Shown here: in pieces, positions 8,773 through 17,500 of the stretch
Numbering within the stretch: position 1 is the stretch's first letter
Layout: the number at the start of each line of letters is the position of its first letter
DNA from: Palsa-1150 sp036490515
GTDB taxonomy: Bacteria > Myxococcota_A > Polyangia > Polyangiales > Polyangiaceae
DNA length: 64,000 bases
NCBI GenBank assembly: GCA_036490515.1
Contig: DASXDU010000011.1
Span: 372,001 to 436,000 of the forward strand
Direction: 5' to 3'
Position numbers and translations under genes: made by a program
Notes under the pieces: generated by a model
Databases searched by the model: none
What the model saw: the letters and a program-made list of their open reading frames with translations, nothing else
What the model was told of the DNA's origin: nothing

Positions 8773-9459
8773 TCAGGTGCCGGCCATCTCCTCGCAGATG
8801 CGCCCGGCCTTGCCCTCGAGGCTCTTGCCGTCGATGGAGACGGGGCAGTAGTCGCCCGTCCGCAGCGAGTCGATGAAGTTCACGACGAGCGGGTTCGTCC
8901 AGTCGCGCGAGCCGTCGAACCGCGCGCGGATGACGCCGTGCGGATCGATGAGCCACGTCTCGGGGAAGAGGTGCGTCCCGAACTTCTCGCGCACGATGCG
9001 CGCGTCGGGGTCGAAGAGCACCTCGAAGGGCGGGGGCCCGTGGAGGACCGTCTGCAGCGTCGGCCGCACGTCGTCCGGCCCGTCGTCGGTCGACACTGCG
9101 AGCATGACGACGTCGTGGCGGTCCTTGAGGATCTGCGCGAGCTCGGCGAGTGACGGCATCTCCTCGAGGCAGGGGCCGCACGTCTTCGTCCAGAAGTTGA
9201 GGAGCACGACCTTGCCGCGGAGGCTCTCGAGCGTGACCGTGTTCCCGCGCATGTCCTTCAGCGCGAAGTTCGGCGCCGTGCGGTTCGCCGCCAGGTAGTC
9301 CGGGTGCAGGTAGCAAGGTGCGCTGCACACCCGCCGGAGCTCGCCCTCCTTCGTCACGCCCACGAAGCCGTAGACGAGCAGCGCCGCGACGACGACGAAG
9401 CCGATCTGGGCGAGGATCGGGCCCAGTCGGGGCGGCGGCTGTTCGGCGGCGGGCGGCAT
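8773..9459 (-). CDS. Membrane-anchored TlpA-like thioredoxin-fold protein
   Basis: Periplasm-facing thiol-disulfide protein, 228 aa. An N-terminal membrane anchor (LAQIGFVVVAALLVYGFVGV) is followed by a thioredoxin fold with FALKDMRGNTVTLESLRGK and the redox motif NFWTKTCGPCLEEMP. The cis-Pro region reads FPETWLIDPHG. It also has an extra Cys pair (VCSAPCYL) after the anchor and two late Cys residues (DYCPVS, GRICEEM), unusual for simple TlpA proteins. The start is the ATG at 9459. It ends convergently to the deacetylase gene. Cytochrome c maturation or general envelope reduction are both possible roles. Confidence 0.82.
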   Translation of the reverse strand: MPPAAEQPPPRLGPILAQIGFVVVAALLVYGFVGVTKEGELRRVCSAPCYLHPDYLAANRTAPNFALKDMRGNTVTLESLRGKVVLLNFWTKTCGPCLEEMPSLAELAQILKDRHDVVMLAVSTDDGPDDVRPTLQTVLHGPPPFEVLFDPDARIVREKFGTHLFPETWLIDPHGVIRARFDGSRDWTNPLVVNFIDSLRTGDYCPVSIDGKSLEGKAGRICEEMAGT

Positions 9460-9520
9460 CCCCTTCGTTCTAACGGGTCCCGGCGCCGGCGACCAGCCCG
9501 CTGCTAAGCTCGCGGCCCCG

Positions 9521-10162
9521 ATGCAGCGCAAGTCCCGCCTCTTCGCGCTCACGGAGTACCTCCGCGGCAGGCGCACGGGCGTCACCGCCGAACAGCTCGC
9601 CGAGCGCTTCGGCGTGACGGTGCGGACCATCTACCGTGACCTCGACGCGTTGCGGGACGCGTCTCTGCCGCTGCAAGCCGAGCGCGGTCCGGGCGGGGGA
9701 TACGCCCTCGACCGGGCCTACACGCTCCCGCCCGTCAACTTCACCCCGCGCGAGGCCGCTATCCTCGTCGTTCTCGGCAGGTTCGCGACCGAGACGCGCC
9801 TGGTCCCGTTCGTCGACACGCTGGAGAGCGCGCTCTCGAAGGTGCGCGGGGCTCTCACCGCGGGACAGCAGCGCGAGGCGCTGGGGCACGCCGAGAAGCT
9901 CACCTTCGCTGCGGTTCCTGCGCTGCCGACCCGACCCGCGGTCCGGAGGGCCATCGAGGAGGCCTGGTTCGAGCAGCGAACCGTCCGCCTCAGGTACCGG
10001 AGGGGAGACGGTTCGCCGAACGAGCGGACCGTGCGCATCGCGCGCGTCTTGATGGAGCGGACGATGACCGTGCTGGAGTGCGAGGACACCGAGACGCGCG
10101 AGACGCGCGGCGTGCGCCTGGACCGCATCGACTCGGTCGAGCTACTGGACCACCCGCGATGA
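9521..10162 (+). CDS. HTH/WYL-type transcriptional regulator
   Basis: YafY/DeoR-like DNA-binding regulator of 213 aa. Residues 1-60 form the HTH domain (TAEQLAERFGVTVRTIYRDLDALRDA) with the wing GPGGGYALDR. The C-terminal part includes a shortened WYL-like region (AIEEAWFEQRTVRLRYRRGDG), a domain that often senses nucleic acid or nucleotide ligands. The protein is about 100 residues shorter than typical YafY proteins. Its stop overlaps the ligA start (ATGA), implying cotranslation with DNA ligase, so a link to DNA damage is plausible but inferred. Confidence 0.82.
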   Translation: MQRKSRLFALTEYLRGRRTGVTAEQLAERFGVTVRTIYRDLDALRDASLPLQAERGPGGGYALDRAYTLPPVNFTPREAAILVVLGRFATETRLVPFVDTLESALSKVRGALTAGQQREALGHAEKLTFAAVPALPTRPAVRRAIEEAWFEQRTVRLRYRRGDGSPNERTVRIARVLMERTMTVLECEDTETRETRGVRLDRIDSVELLDHPR

Positions 10163-12207
10163 AGCCCGCCGAACGGCACGCGCAGCTCGTCGAGGAGATC
10201 GACGCGCACAACTACCGCTACTACGTCCTCGACGATCCGACGGTCACCGACGCCGAGTTCGACCGCCTGCTCCGCGAGCTGCGCGCGCTCGAGGAGAAGC
10301 ACCCGGAGACGGTCACGAAGAACTCGCCGACCCAGCGCGTGGGCGGAGAAGCCCGGACCAGCGTCACGCAGGTGAAGCACGAGGTCCGGATGATGTCCCT
10401 CGACAACGCGTATTCCGAGGAGGAGCTCGCGGAGTTCCGGCGCCGCATCTCCGACGGGCTGCCCGACGCCGAGGTGCCGCGCTTCTGCGTCGAGCCCAAG
10501 CTCGACGGCGCGAGCATCGAGGTCGTCTACCGCGGCGGCCATCTCGAGCAGGCGAGCACGCGCGGCGACGGCGAGACGGGCGAGGACATCACGAACAACG
10601 TGCAGGCCCTCCGCTACATGCCGCACCGCATCCCCTACGAGGGGAAGCTCACCCTGCGCGGCGAGGTGGTCATCTACCGGCGCGACTTCGAGGCCATCAA
10701 CCAGCAGCGCGAGGCCGAAGGGCTCCCCGCGTTCGCCAACGCACGCAACGCCGCTTCGGGCTCGCTTCGCATGCTCGATCCGCGCGAGGTCCGGAACCGC
10801 CCGATGCGGGCGCTCTTCTACCAGGTCGTCGAGGGGCCGAAGCTCGCGCCGACGCAGAGCGAAGTGCTCGCGTGGCTCGCGGAGCAGTCGCTGCCCACGC
10901 ACCGCCGCCACGAGGTCGTCGACTGGGACGGCGTCTGGCCCGCGATCCAGCGCATCGACGAGGCTCGCCCGAAATATCCCTTCGAGACCGACGGCGCGGT
11001 CATCAAGGTGGACTCGTTCCGGCAGCACGACATGCTGGGGATGACGTCGAAGTTCCCGAAGTGGGCGATCGCCTACAAGTTCGCGGCGGAGAAGGCGCGG
11101 ACGAAGCTGCGCGCCATCGACGTGCAGGTGGGCAGGACGGGCGTCCTCACGCCGGTCGCCGTGCTCGATCCCGTGGAGCTCGCGGGGACGACCGTCTCGG
11201 CAGCCACGCTCCACAACGCGGACATGATCGAGCAGCTCGACGTGCGAATCGGCGACCACGTCTTCATCCAGAAGGCGGGGGAGGTCATCCCGCAGGTCAT
11301 GGGCGTCGATGCGGCGTCGCGCACGGGCGACGAGACGAAGTTCCAGATGCCCGCGGCGTGCCCCATCTGCGGGACGCCCGTCGTCCGGATGCTGCGCGAC
11401 CCGGAGAAACCGGAGCTCGGCCTGGGGGCGGCGACGAGATGCCCGAACCGGGCCTGCCCGGAGCAGGTGCGGCAGCGCATCTTCTACTTCTCGCGGCGCT
11501 TCGCGATGGATGTCGACCACCTGGGCACCTCGCTCATCGAGCAGCTCGTGAAATCCGGGATGGTCAAGGACGTGGGAGACCTCTACGCGCTGACGGCGGA
11601 GCAGCTCGAGTCGCTCGAGAGGATGGGGGAGAAGAGCGCCGCGAACGTGATCGCGTCCGTCGCGCGGTCGCGAGAGAGGCACCTGGACCGGCTCCTGTGC
11701 GGGCTGGGCATCCCTCAGGTGGGCCAGGTCGCGGCGAAGCAGCTCGCCGAGGAGGGCGGGACGCTCGAGCGCATTCTCGCGTGGACCGAGGAGGAGGCAC
11801 GCGAGCACGTCGACGCCATCCGCGGCTTTGGCCCGAAGATGGCGGACAGCGTCGTGGCGTTCCTGAAGGACCCCGAGCAGCGCGCGCTCATGGAGAAGCT
11901 CGTGAAGCTCGGCGTGGGGACGCCGCAGCCGCGCGAGGCAGTCGCCGCGGAGGGGCCGCTGAAAGGCTCGACGTTCTGCGTGACGGGCGTCCTCTCGAGG
12001 AAGCGGGAGGACGTCCACGCCGACATTCGCGCGGCGGGCGGCGAGGTGCACGACTCGGTGAAGAAGAACACGACGTACCTCGTCGCCGGAGACAAGACCG
12101 GCAAGAGCAAGCTGGATCAGGCGAAGAAGTTCGGCACGAAGGTGCTGACCGAGAAGGGGCTCGAAGCGCTCATCGCAGGGGAGCTCCCCGCCGCGCCGGA
12201 GGCGTAG
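10159..12207 (+). CDS. ligA: NAD-dependent DNA ligase LigA
   Basis: Seals nicks in replication and repair using NAD+. At 682 aa it has full length. Order of domains: Ia (AERHAQLVEEIDAHNYRYYV), adenylation domain with catalytic Lys114 in CVEPKLDGASIE, OB fold, four-Cys zinc finger (CPICGTP and CPNRACPEQ), helix-hairpin-helix region (about 510-580) and C-terminal BRCT (about 600-680). The ATG at 10159 overlaps the stop of the WYL regulator by four bases. It converges on dnaJ with only five bases between stops. Confidence 0.97.
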   Translation: MKPAERHAQLVEEIDAHNYRYYVLDDPTVTDAEFDRLLRELRALEEKHPETVTKNSPTQRVGGEARTSVTQVKHEVRMMSLDNAYSEEELAEFRRRISDGLPDAEVPRFCVEPKLDGASIEVVYRGGHLEQASTRGDGETGEDITNNVQALRYMPHRIPYEGKLTLRGEVVIYRRDFEAINQQREAEGLPAFANARNAASGSLRMLDPREVRNRPMRALFYQVVEGPKLAPTQSEVLAWLAEQSLPTHRRHEVVDWDGVWPAIQRIDEARPKYPFETDGAVIKVDSFRQHDMLGMTSKFPKWAIAYKFAAEKARTKLRAIDVQVGRTGVLTPVAVLDPVELAGTTVSAATLHNADMIEQLDVRIGDHVFIQKAGEVIPQVMGVDAASRTGDETKFQMPAACPICGTPVVRMLRDPEKPELGLGAATRCPNRACPEQVRQRIFYFSRRFAMDVDHLGTSLIEQLVKSGMVKDVGDLYALTAEQLESLERMGEKSAANVIASVARSRERHLDRLLCGLGIPQVGQVAAKQLAEEGGTLERILAWTEEEAREHVDAIRGFGPKMADSVVAFLKDPEQRALMEKLVKLGVGTPQPREAVAAEGPLKGSTFCVTGVLSRKREDVHADIRAAGGEVHDSVKKNTTYLVAGDKTGKSKLDQAKKFGTKVLTEKGLEALIAGELPAAPEA

Positions 12208-12212
12208 GCCCT

Positions 12213-13331
12213 TCAGCCGAAGAGATCGCGCAGCTTGCTCATGAACGTGCGGCGCTGCGGCTGCACGTCCTCGCCGAGCTCGCGGGCCAGCTCCGCGAGG
12301 AGGTCGCGCTGGCGGTCGGTGAGCTGCGTCGGCACCTCGATGGCCACCTCGACGCGCTGATCGCCCCGGCCCATGCCGCCGCGGTGCGGGATCCCCTTGC
12401 CCTTGATGCGCAGGACCGACCCCGGCTGCGTCCCGGAAGGCACGCGCAGCTTGCCTTTCCCGTCGAGCGTCGGCACCTCGACCTCCCCTCCCAGAGCCGC
12501 GTGGGTGAACGTCACGGGAACCGTGCAGAGCACGTCGTCCCCGTCACGGCGGAAGAAGGCGTGCGGTCGCACCTGGATCTGGACCTCGAGATCGCCCGCC
12601 GCTCTGTCCGGGCGGGGCTTGTTCCCTGCGCCCGTCACGAGCTTCGTCGCGCCCGCATCGACACCCGCGGGGATCGTGACCTTGAGCGACTCCTGCGCCG
12701 ACACGAGCCCGCTCCCGCGGCACGTGCCGCACGCGGTCTTGACGGTTCGCCCCGTCCCCCTGCACCGCGAGCAGGTTCGCTCCACCGCGATGGGCAAGAT
12801 GCCCTGCTGGAACCTCACCCGGCCGCGCCCGTTGCACGCGCCGCACGGTTCGGGCGACGTCCCGGGAGCCGCGCCCGTCGACCGGCAATCCGTGCACGCG
12901 ACGACGCGGTCGTAGCGCATCGACTTCTCGCAGCCGAAGGCGGCCTCCTCGAAGGTGAGCTCGAGCTCGCGCTTGATGTCGCCCTTGTCGCCGCGACCGA
13001 CCCCGAACACGCCGAGGAGGTCCCCGAGGATCCCGTCGATGGCGATGTCGCTGATGTCGACGAATCCACCCGGGAACGGACCGCCCGCGCCGAACGGCGA
13101 GCCGGGCTCCTCGGCCTTGTGGCCGAAGCGGTCGTACATGCCCCTGCGGTTGGCGTCCGAGAGCACCTGGTAGGCGAGGTTGATCTCCTTGAAACGCTCG
13201 TGCGCCGAGGGGTCGTCCTGGTTGCGGTCGGGGTGGGACCGAGCTGCCAACCGCTTGAAAGCCGACTTGATTTCCTCGGGGCTCGCGTCGCGCCGCACCC
13301 CGAGGACGTCGTAATGGTCCCGCTGCGACAT
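12213..13331 (-). CDS. dnaJ: Chaperone protein DnaJ
   Basis: Hsp40 co-chaperone that stimulates DnaK ATPase. The 372-aa protein has a J domain (residues 1-70) with the HPD motif in RSHPDRNQDD, a Gly/Phe-rich linker, and a zinc-binding domain with four CxxCxGxG-type repeats (CTDCRSTG, CGACNGRG, CSRCRGTG, CGTCRGSG). The first repeat has Ser for Gly in position 6, otherwise the set is complete. The C-terminal substrate-binding domains follow. No grpE or dnaK is in view. The ATG at 13331 gives the usual MSQRDHYDVLGV start. Confidence 0.95.
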   Translation of the reverse strand: MSQRDHYDVLGVRRDASPEEIKSAFKRLAARSHPDRNQDDPSAHERFKEINLAYQVLSDANRRGMYDRFGHKAEEPGSPFGAGGPFPGGFVDISDIAIDGILGDLLGVFGVGRGDKGDIKRELELTFEEAAFGCEKSMRYDRVVACTDCRSTGAAPGTSPEPCGACNGRGRVRFQQGILPIAVERTCSRCRGTGRTVKTACGTCRGSGLVSAQESLKVTIPAGVDAGATKLVTGAGNKPRPDRAAGDLEVQIQVRPHAFFRRDGDDVLCTVPVTFTHAALGGEVEVPTLDGKGKLRVPSGTQPGSVLRIKGKGIPHRGGMGRGDQRVEVAIEVPTQLTDRQRDLLAELARELGEDVQPQRRTFMSKLRDLFG

Positions 13332-13479
13332 GCTCGCATCGGCGACCTAGCACACCCGGCCGCCGCTTGCCTGGGCGCGCATCCGTCATCAGTGCACGAA
13401 TCCAGCCTCTCTGTGACTTCGGACTTTGCAGCCACGGCCTTGCTGGAACCGCATCGGACCTCCTGCTACCTCGCGCAGG

Positions 13480-14235
13480 GTGAGTTTGCGTGCCGTCCGG
13501 CCGGAACCGGCCCATTCCGAGCAGCACGTCACGCTGCGGGAGATCCTCCGCCGCTGCCGTACCCCGTACCAGGGTCGGGCCCCCGTCGTCGTCTTCGACC
13601 TCGACGGGACCCTCCTCGACAATCGCCCGCGGACGCTCGCCATCCTGCGTGAATTCGCCGCCCGCAATCGTGACCGCGATCCCGATCTCGCGGCCCGCCT
13701 CGACCGCGCCTACGTCCACGACCTCGAGTACCTGCTGAGCGACTCCCTGCAGCGGCTCGCCGTTCACGGGAACGACCTCGCGGCCGAGATGCAGGCGTTC
13801 TGGCGGGAGCGCTTCTTCGGCGACTCGCACCTCTTCCACGACATCCCCCTGCCGGGCGCGATCGACTTCGCGAGGGCCTGCCACGACGCCGGGGCGACGC
13901 TCGTCTACCTGACGGGCCGCGACCTTCCCCTGATGGGTCTCGGCACATTTGCGAGCCTGCGCGATCTCGGCTTCCCCATCGGAATCCCGGCGACGGAGCT
14001 GGTGTTGAAACCCGACGCGAGCCTGCCGGACGAAGCGTTCAAGCGTCTGCTGGCCCCTCAGCTGACGCGGGTCGGCCACGTCGTCGCGGCGTTCGACAAC
14101 GAGCCCGCGAACTGTAACGTGGTGCTCGCGCACCACCCCGATGCCCACGTCGTCTTCGTCGATACGCAGCACATGCCCGGCGCGCCGGAGCTCTCGCCCG
14201 GCGTGTCCACCATCCGCGATTTCCGCACGGAGTGA
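13480..14235 (+). CDS. HAD-superfamily hydrolase
   Basis: Haloacid dehalogenase-type phosphatase or related hydrolase. Motif I is VVFDLDGTLLDN (nucleophile Asp plus general acid Asp), motif II is LVYLTGR, and the late acidic motif is VVAAFDNEPANC. A Lys before it (ELVLKPD) fits motif III. The start is uncertain: GTG at 13480 is used, but no good ribosome binding site is seen, and TTG at 13426 or a start just before the HAD domain are alternatives. The 148 bases between it and dnaJ hold the divergent promoters. Substrate unknown. Confidence 0.75.
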   Translation: MSLRAVRPEPAHSEQHVTLREILRRCRTPYQGRAPVVVFDLDGTLLDNRPRTLAILREFAARNRDRDPDLAARLDRAYVHDLEYLLSDSLQRLAVHGNDLAAEMQAFWRERFFGDSHLFHDIPLPGAIDFARACHDAGATLVYLTGRDLPLMGLGTFASLRDLGFPIGIPATELVLKPDASLPDEAFKRLLAPQLTRVGHVVAAFDNEPANCNVVLAHHPDAHVVFVDTQHMPGAPELSPGVSTIRDFRTE

Positions 14236-15511
14236 CGCGGTCCGCTTCGCGGCGGCGTGCGTGCTCCTCGCAGCGTGCCGCACGGCGGCCGTCGATCCGC
14301 CGGACGCGGCGCCGAGCCCCCAGGCCAGCGCCGAGCCCGCGCCACTCGCCAACGTCACGACCGCTGCGACGGGGACGGGGACCGAGTCCGCGGCGGACGC
14401 GCGACCGCCGGCCGAGCCTCTTCGCGGCGACCGCAGCGTCGCGGCAGACACCCCGCGCGAGGTCCGCGAGCTCGGGGGCAAGGAGCCGCGCGCCGACTCC
14501 CGCGAGCTCGCGGGCTACTCGATGCAGGCGGTGCTCCACGCCGGCGACGGTCCGCCGGCTCCGAAGGGGCCCGAGGTGAACGTCCCCGCGATCGACGCCT
14601 CGAGGCGGAAGCTCGAGGCGCGCATCGCGATCGAGGCGTCGCAGACGCGGGCGCGGTTCGTCTTCTCCGGGGGGTTCGTCCTCCCGCAGGGGACGGAGCT
14701 GCGCTCGCGCGTCGACCGGTGGGGCGAGCTGCTGCTGCTGCCGGACCAGGGGACGTACCGCATCGCCGAGCAGGGCGCGCTCCGGGCGCTCCTCGGCGAG
14801 CGCCGCCTCGACGTGGCACCGCTCTCGCCCGCCGAGATCGAGACCCCCGGGGAGGGCGCGAGGCGCCTGAACCTCCGCACGCGACGCGTGGACGTCACGA
14901 CGCGTGCGGCGAAGGCCACCCTGGAGCTCGCGGCCTTCGCGGGCGCGGGCGACGGCGGGGACCTCGTCTGCCGGTTCCTCCTCGATCTGGTGGACGCCGC
15001 GCCCTCGCCCGCCGTGTGCTCGACCGACGAGGTTCCCCTCCACGCCGAGCTCCACTGGACCACGCAGGGGGCTCTCTTCTTCGACGTCACGTCGATCACG
15101 AGGCGTCCGGATTTGCCCGTGGCGGACATGGCGGCGCCCCCGGCCACGGCCTCCTTCACCGCCGAGCCCTTGCCCGAGTCCAGCGGCGAGACCCTGCTCG
15201 CCCGCAACGAGCTCGCGTCGCTCCGGACCGCCGCCGTGGACGTTCCGCCGACGGGCCCCCGCGACGCGCAGCCCCCGGCCCCCGACGCGGGCATGACGCT
15301 CGTCAACGCCGGCGACGAGCTCCGCGTCGCGTGGATCGACGGCGTTCCGGCGGCGTGGGTGGCACCGGGCGCGCGCATCACGCTCCCCTCGCTGCTTCGC
15401 GGCCGCTACACGGTGCAGTGGCGGACGTTCCTCGGCGACGCCTGGGACGCGCCGCAGACGGTGACCGTCCCGGGCGAGAGCGTCACGGGCAAGGAAGCAT
15501 CGGCCAAGTAG
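14141..15511 (+). CDS. Probable lipoprotein of unknown function
   Basis: Not recognised. The frame codes for a hydrophobic run ending in a lipobox (RFAAACVLLAAC, Cys near codon 46 of the open frame), then an Ala/Pro-rich linker and a long soluble part with beta-rich character. No ATG, GTG or TTG lies between 14141 and the signal peptide, so either the ATG at 14141 is used, which overlaps the HAD gene by 95 bases and gives an extended N-region, or a rare start near 14220 is used. The downstream part has no recognised domain; its C-terminus (MTLVNAGDELRVAWIDG to the end) could be a small beta-domain. Confidence 0.55.
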   Translation: MPTSSSSIRSTCPARRSSRPACPPSAISARSDAVRFAAACVLLAACRTAAVDPPDAAPSPQASAEPAPLANVTTAATGTGTESAADARPPAEPLRGDRSVAADTPREVRELGGKEPRADSRELAGYSMQAVLHAGDGPPAPKGPEVNVPAIDASRRKLEARIAIEASQTRARFVFSGGFVLPQGTELRSRVDRWGELLLLPDQGTYRIAEQGALRALLGERRLDVAPLSPAEIETPGEGARRLNLRTRRVDVTTRAAKATLELAAFAGAGDGGDLVCRFLLDLVDAAPSPAVCSTDEVPLHAELHWTTQGALFFDVTSITRRPDLPVADMAAPPATASFTAEPLPESSGETLLARNELASLRTAAVDVPPTGPRDAQPPAPDAGMTLVNAGDELRVAWIDGVPAAWVAPGARITLPSLLRGRYTVQWRTFLGDAWDAPQTVTVPGESVTGKEASAK

Positions 15512-15565
15512 CAGGCCGCGCCGGGTTGGCGGCGACACGGGGGCTCGCGGGGGACGAGCGCGACG

Positions 15566-15961
15566 TCAGCCCCATCGGCCCGGGCGTGCCCCGGCCTGCA
15601 CGCGAGCGTAGAGACCGGCCACGTCGAGCGGACGCGCGACCTCACCGCCGACGTGTACGAGCTCGGGATGCTCCCCGACGACGTCGAACGATCCCGTCTG
15701 CTCGACGTGCCCTCCGACGATCCCGAGGAGCTCACCCGCGTGCTGGCAGACGACCATCTCGCCACGCGCCGGACCCACCGCGACGACCGGAAGCACCACG
15801 CCCTCGTGGACGGCGATCCCCACGAGCTCCTGGGGTGCACCCGGCACCGGCGTGATCCGCGGCGCCGGAGTCACCCGGATCGCCTGCGTTGCAGCCAGGA
15901 AGCGGAGCTGGCCCTCGACGCGCACGACCACGCCGCCGCGCCGAACCGGCTCGCCCGTCAT
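15566..15961 (-). CDS. CheW-like adaptor protein
   Basis: Single CheW domain of 131 aa, a scaffold that links chemoreceptors and CheA kinases. Typical features are VVVRVEGQLRFLAATQAIRV, a proline-rich loop and ELVGIAVHEGVVLPVVAVG followed by LGIVGGHV. Its start (ATG at 15961) overlaps the stop of the DUF4388 response-regulator gene by four bases, so the two are translationally coupled. No receptor or CheA lies nearby, so it probably feeds a system encoded elsewhere. Confidence 0.75.
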   Translation of the reverse strand: MTGEPVRRGGVVVRVEGQLRFLAATQAIRVTPAPRITPVPGAPQELVGIAVHEGVVLPVVAVGPARGEMVVCQHAGELLGIVGGHVEQTGSFDVVGEHPELVHVGGEVARPLDVAGLYARVQAGARPGRWG

Positions 15962-17424
15962 GCCGCGCGCCTCCGGACCAGCCGCGCCTCGATGAGCTGG
16001 TACAGGATCTTGCACGCATCGAAGCTCGACATGTGGCTCTGCTTGACGATCTCGCGCACCGTACGCTCACCGTCGATCATCTCGAGCATCCGCTGCTCCG
16101 ATTTCGCGAGGCGGTCCACGCCGGCCGCGTCCACGGCGACCGGATCCTTCTGCAGCACGGCCTCGAAGTTCCCCACGCCCGCCTCGACGAGGCGCCACTC
16201 GTCGACGCGCCGGAACCCCTCCATGACGACGGAGGCGACGGGCAACCCGAGGCGAGCGCTCTCGGCGAGGGCCGGCAGCGGCTCGCGCCGGAACTCGAAC
16301 CGCCCGCGCGGCCAGCGGAGCACCTCGTAGACGAGCTCACTCGACTGCCGCGCGAGCCCGTCGCGGAGCTGTTCGCGCGTGACTCTCCCCGAGTCGACCA
16401 GGATGTCGCCGAGCAGGCGCCGGGAAACGCTCACCTCGTCGCGAGGCGGCCGCGCGTCGGGCGCGGGGGGGCGCGGGGTGGGGGCGTTGTCGCGCAGGAG
16501 TCGATCGATGTCGTCGGGCGTCACCAGACCGTGCTCCACGAAGTAGCGGCCGAGGCGGAATTCGTTCCCGGCTCCGCGCGCCTGCACGAGGTCGATGAGC
16601 CCCATGCGCATCGAGACGGTGACCTCGGTCTTGCCGTCGGTCACCGCGAGCATCCCCGTCTGGCCCTCGATCTGGAGCAGCTGCAGCGCCGCCCCGATCG
16701 GGATGATGGCCATGTCGCCCGACAGACCGATGCGGCCTCCCCCCATGTCGAGCGCTCGCATCGACTCGGAGAGGTCGCGCACCTGCTCGCTCGTGAGCTG
16801 CCCGAGGAGCTCGATCGCGAGCTGCGACTCGTTGCCGGCCACCGTCGACGGCATCTTCCCGAGCACCGGGGCCAGGACGGACGAGATCTTCTTGAGCATC
16901 TCGACGGCGACGCGCGCGCGCTTCGACTCGTTCTCGCCGGTGGGCCGGAGCGACTCGGGCGCCTCGAAGTCGTCGGGGATGCCGGCCGCGAGCGCCTCGC
17001 CGCGAGCCCGCCACTGCTCGGAGCGGGCGATGGCGTTCTCGATGACGGCGATGAGCGCCTGCGCGTCGAACGGCTTCGTGATGGCATCCATCGCGCCCGT
17101 CTGCTGCACGAAGTGCTCGCGGATGCGGTCGGACTTGGCGCTCATCAGCACGACGGGGGTCGTCCGCAGGTCGTCGTTCTGCCGCAGCGCGCGGCAAAGC
17201 TGGAAGCCGTTCATCTTCGGCATCACGAAGTCGACCAGCACCAGGTCGATCTTCTCGGCCGCGCCCCCCTCCTCCTTCACGGCCTGCGCGCTCTGGATCA
17301 GCCGGTCGAGCGCAGCCTGGCCGTCGGACGCCTGCACCGCCTCGAAGCCGTGACGCTCGAGCACCGTGCTGACCACCTTGCGAATGGTGGGGCTGTCGTC
17401 GACGACGAGGATGCGTGTGGGCAT
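15958..17424 (-). CDS. Response regulator with DUF4388 (PatA-like) domains
   Basis: Two-component output protein, 488 aa. Residues 1-130 form a receiver with acidic DD pair (ILVVDDSPTI), phospho-acceptor Asp in LVLVDFVMPKMNG and conserved Lys in ITKPFDA. A helical linker leads to a DUF4388 domain (GRIGLSGDMAIIPIGAALQLLQIEGQTGMLAV, about 235-320), and a second related region (RLLGDILVDSGRVTREQL and FRREPLPALAESARLGLP) with a winged-helix-like C-terminus. Start is the ATG at 17424. The CheW gene overlaps its end. Such proteins are frequent in myxobacteria; their outputs are not well defined. Confidence 0.85.
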   Translation of the reverse strand: MPTRILVVDDSPTIRKVVSTVLERHGFEAVQASDGQAALDRLIQSAQAVKEEGGAAEKIDLVLVDFVMPKMNGFQLCRALRQNDDLRTTPVVLMSAKSDRIREHFVQQTGAMDAITKPFDAQALIAVIENAIARSEQWRARGEALAAGIPDDFEAPESLRPTGENESKRARVAVEMLKKISSVLAPVLGKMPSTVAGNESQLAIELLGQLTSEQVRDLSESMRALDMGGGRIGLSGDMAIIPIGAALQLLQIEGQTGMLAVTDGKTEVTVSMRMGLIDLVQARGAGNEFRLGRYFVEHGLVTPDDIDRLLRDNAPTPRPPAPDARPPRDEVSVSRRLLGDILVDSGRVTREQLRDGLARQSSELVYEVLRWPRGRFEFRREPLPALAESARLGLPVASVVMEGFRRVDEWRLVEAGVGNFEAVLQKDPVAVDAAGVDRLAKSEQRMLEMIDGERTVREIVKQSHMSSFDACKILYQLIEARLVRRRAA

Positions 17425-17500
17425 GCGTTCCTGCGCCAGCGAGGCGACGACGATAGCACCGGCGGTCGCGGGGCTCGACCCTCCATGGGTCGTGGTAGGG

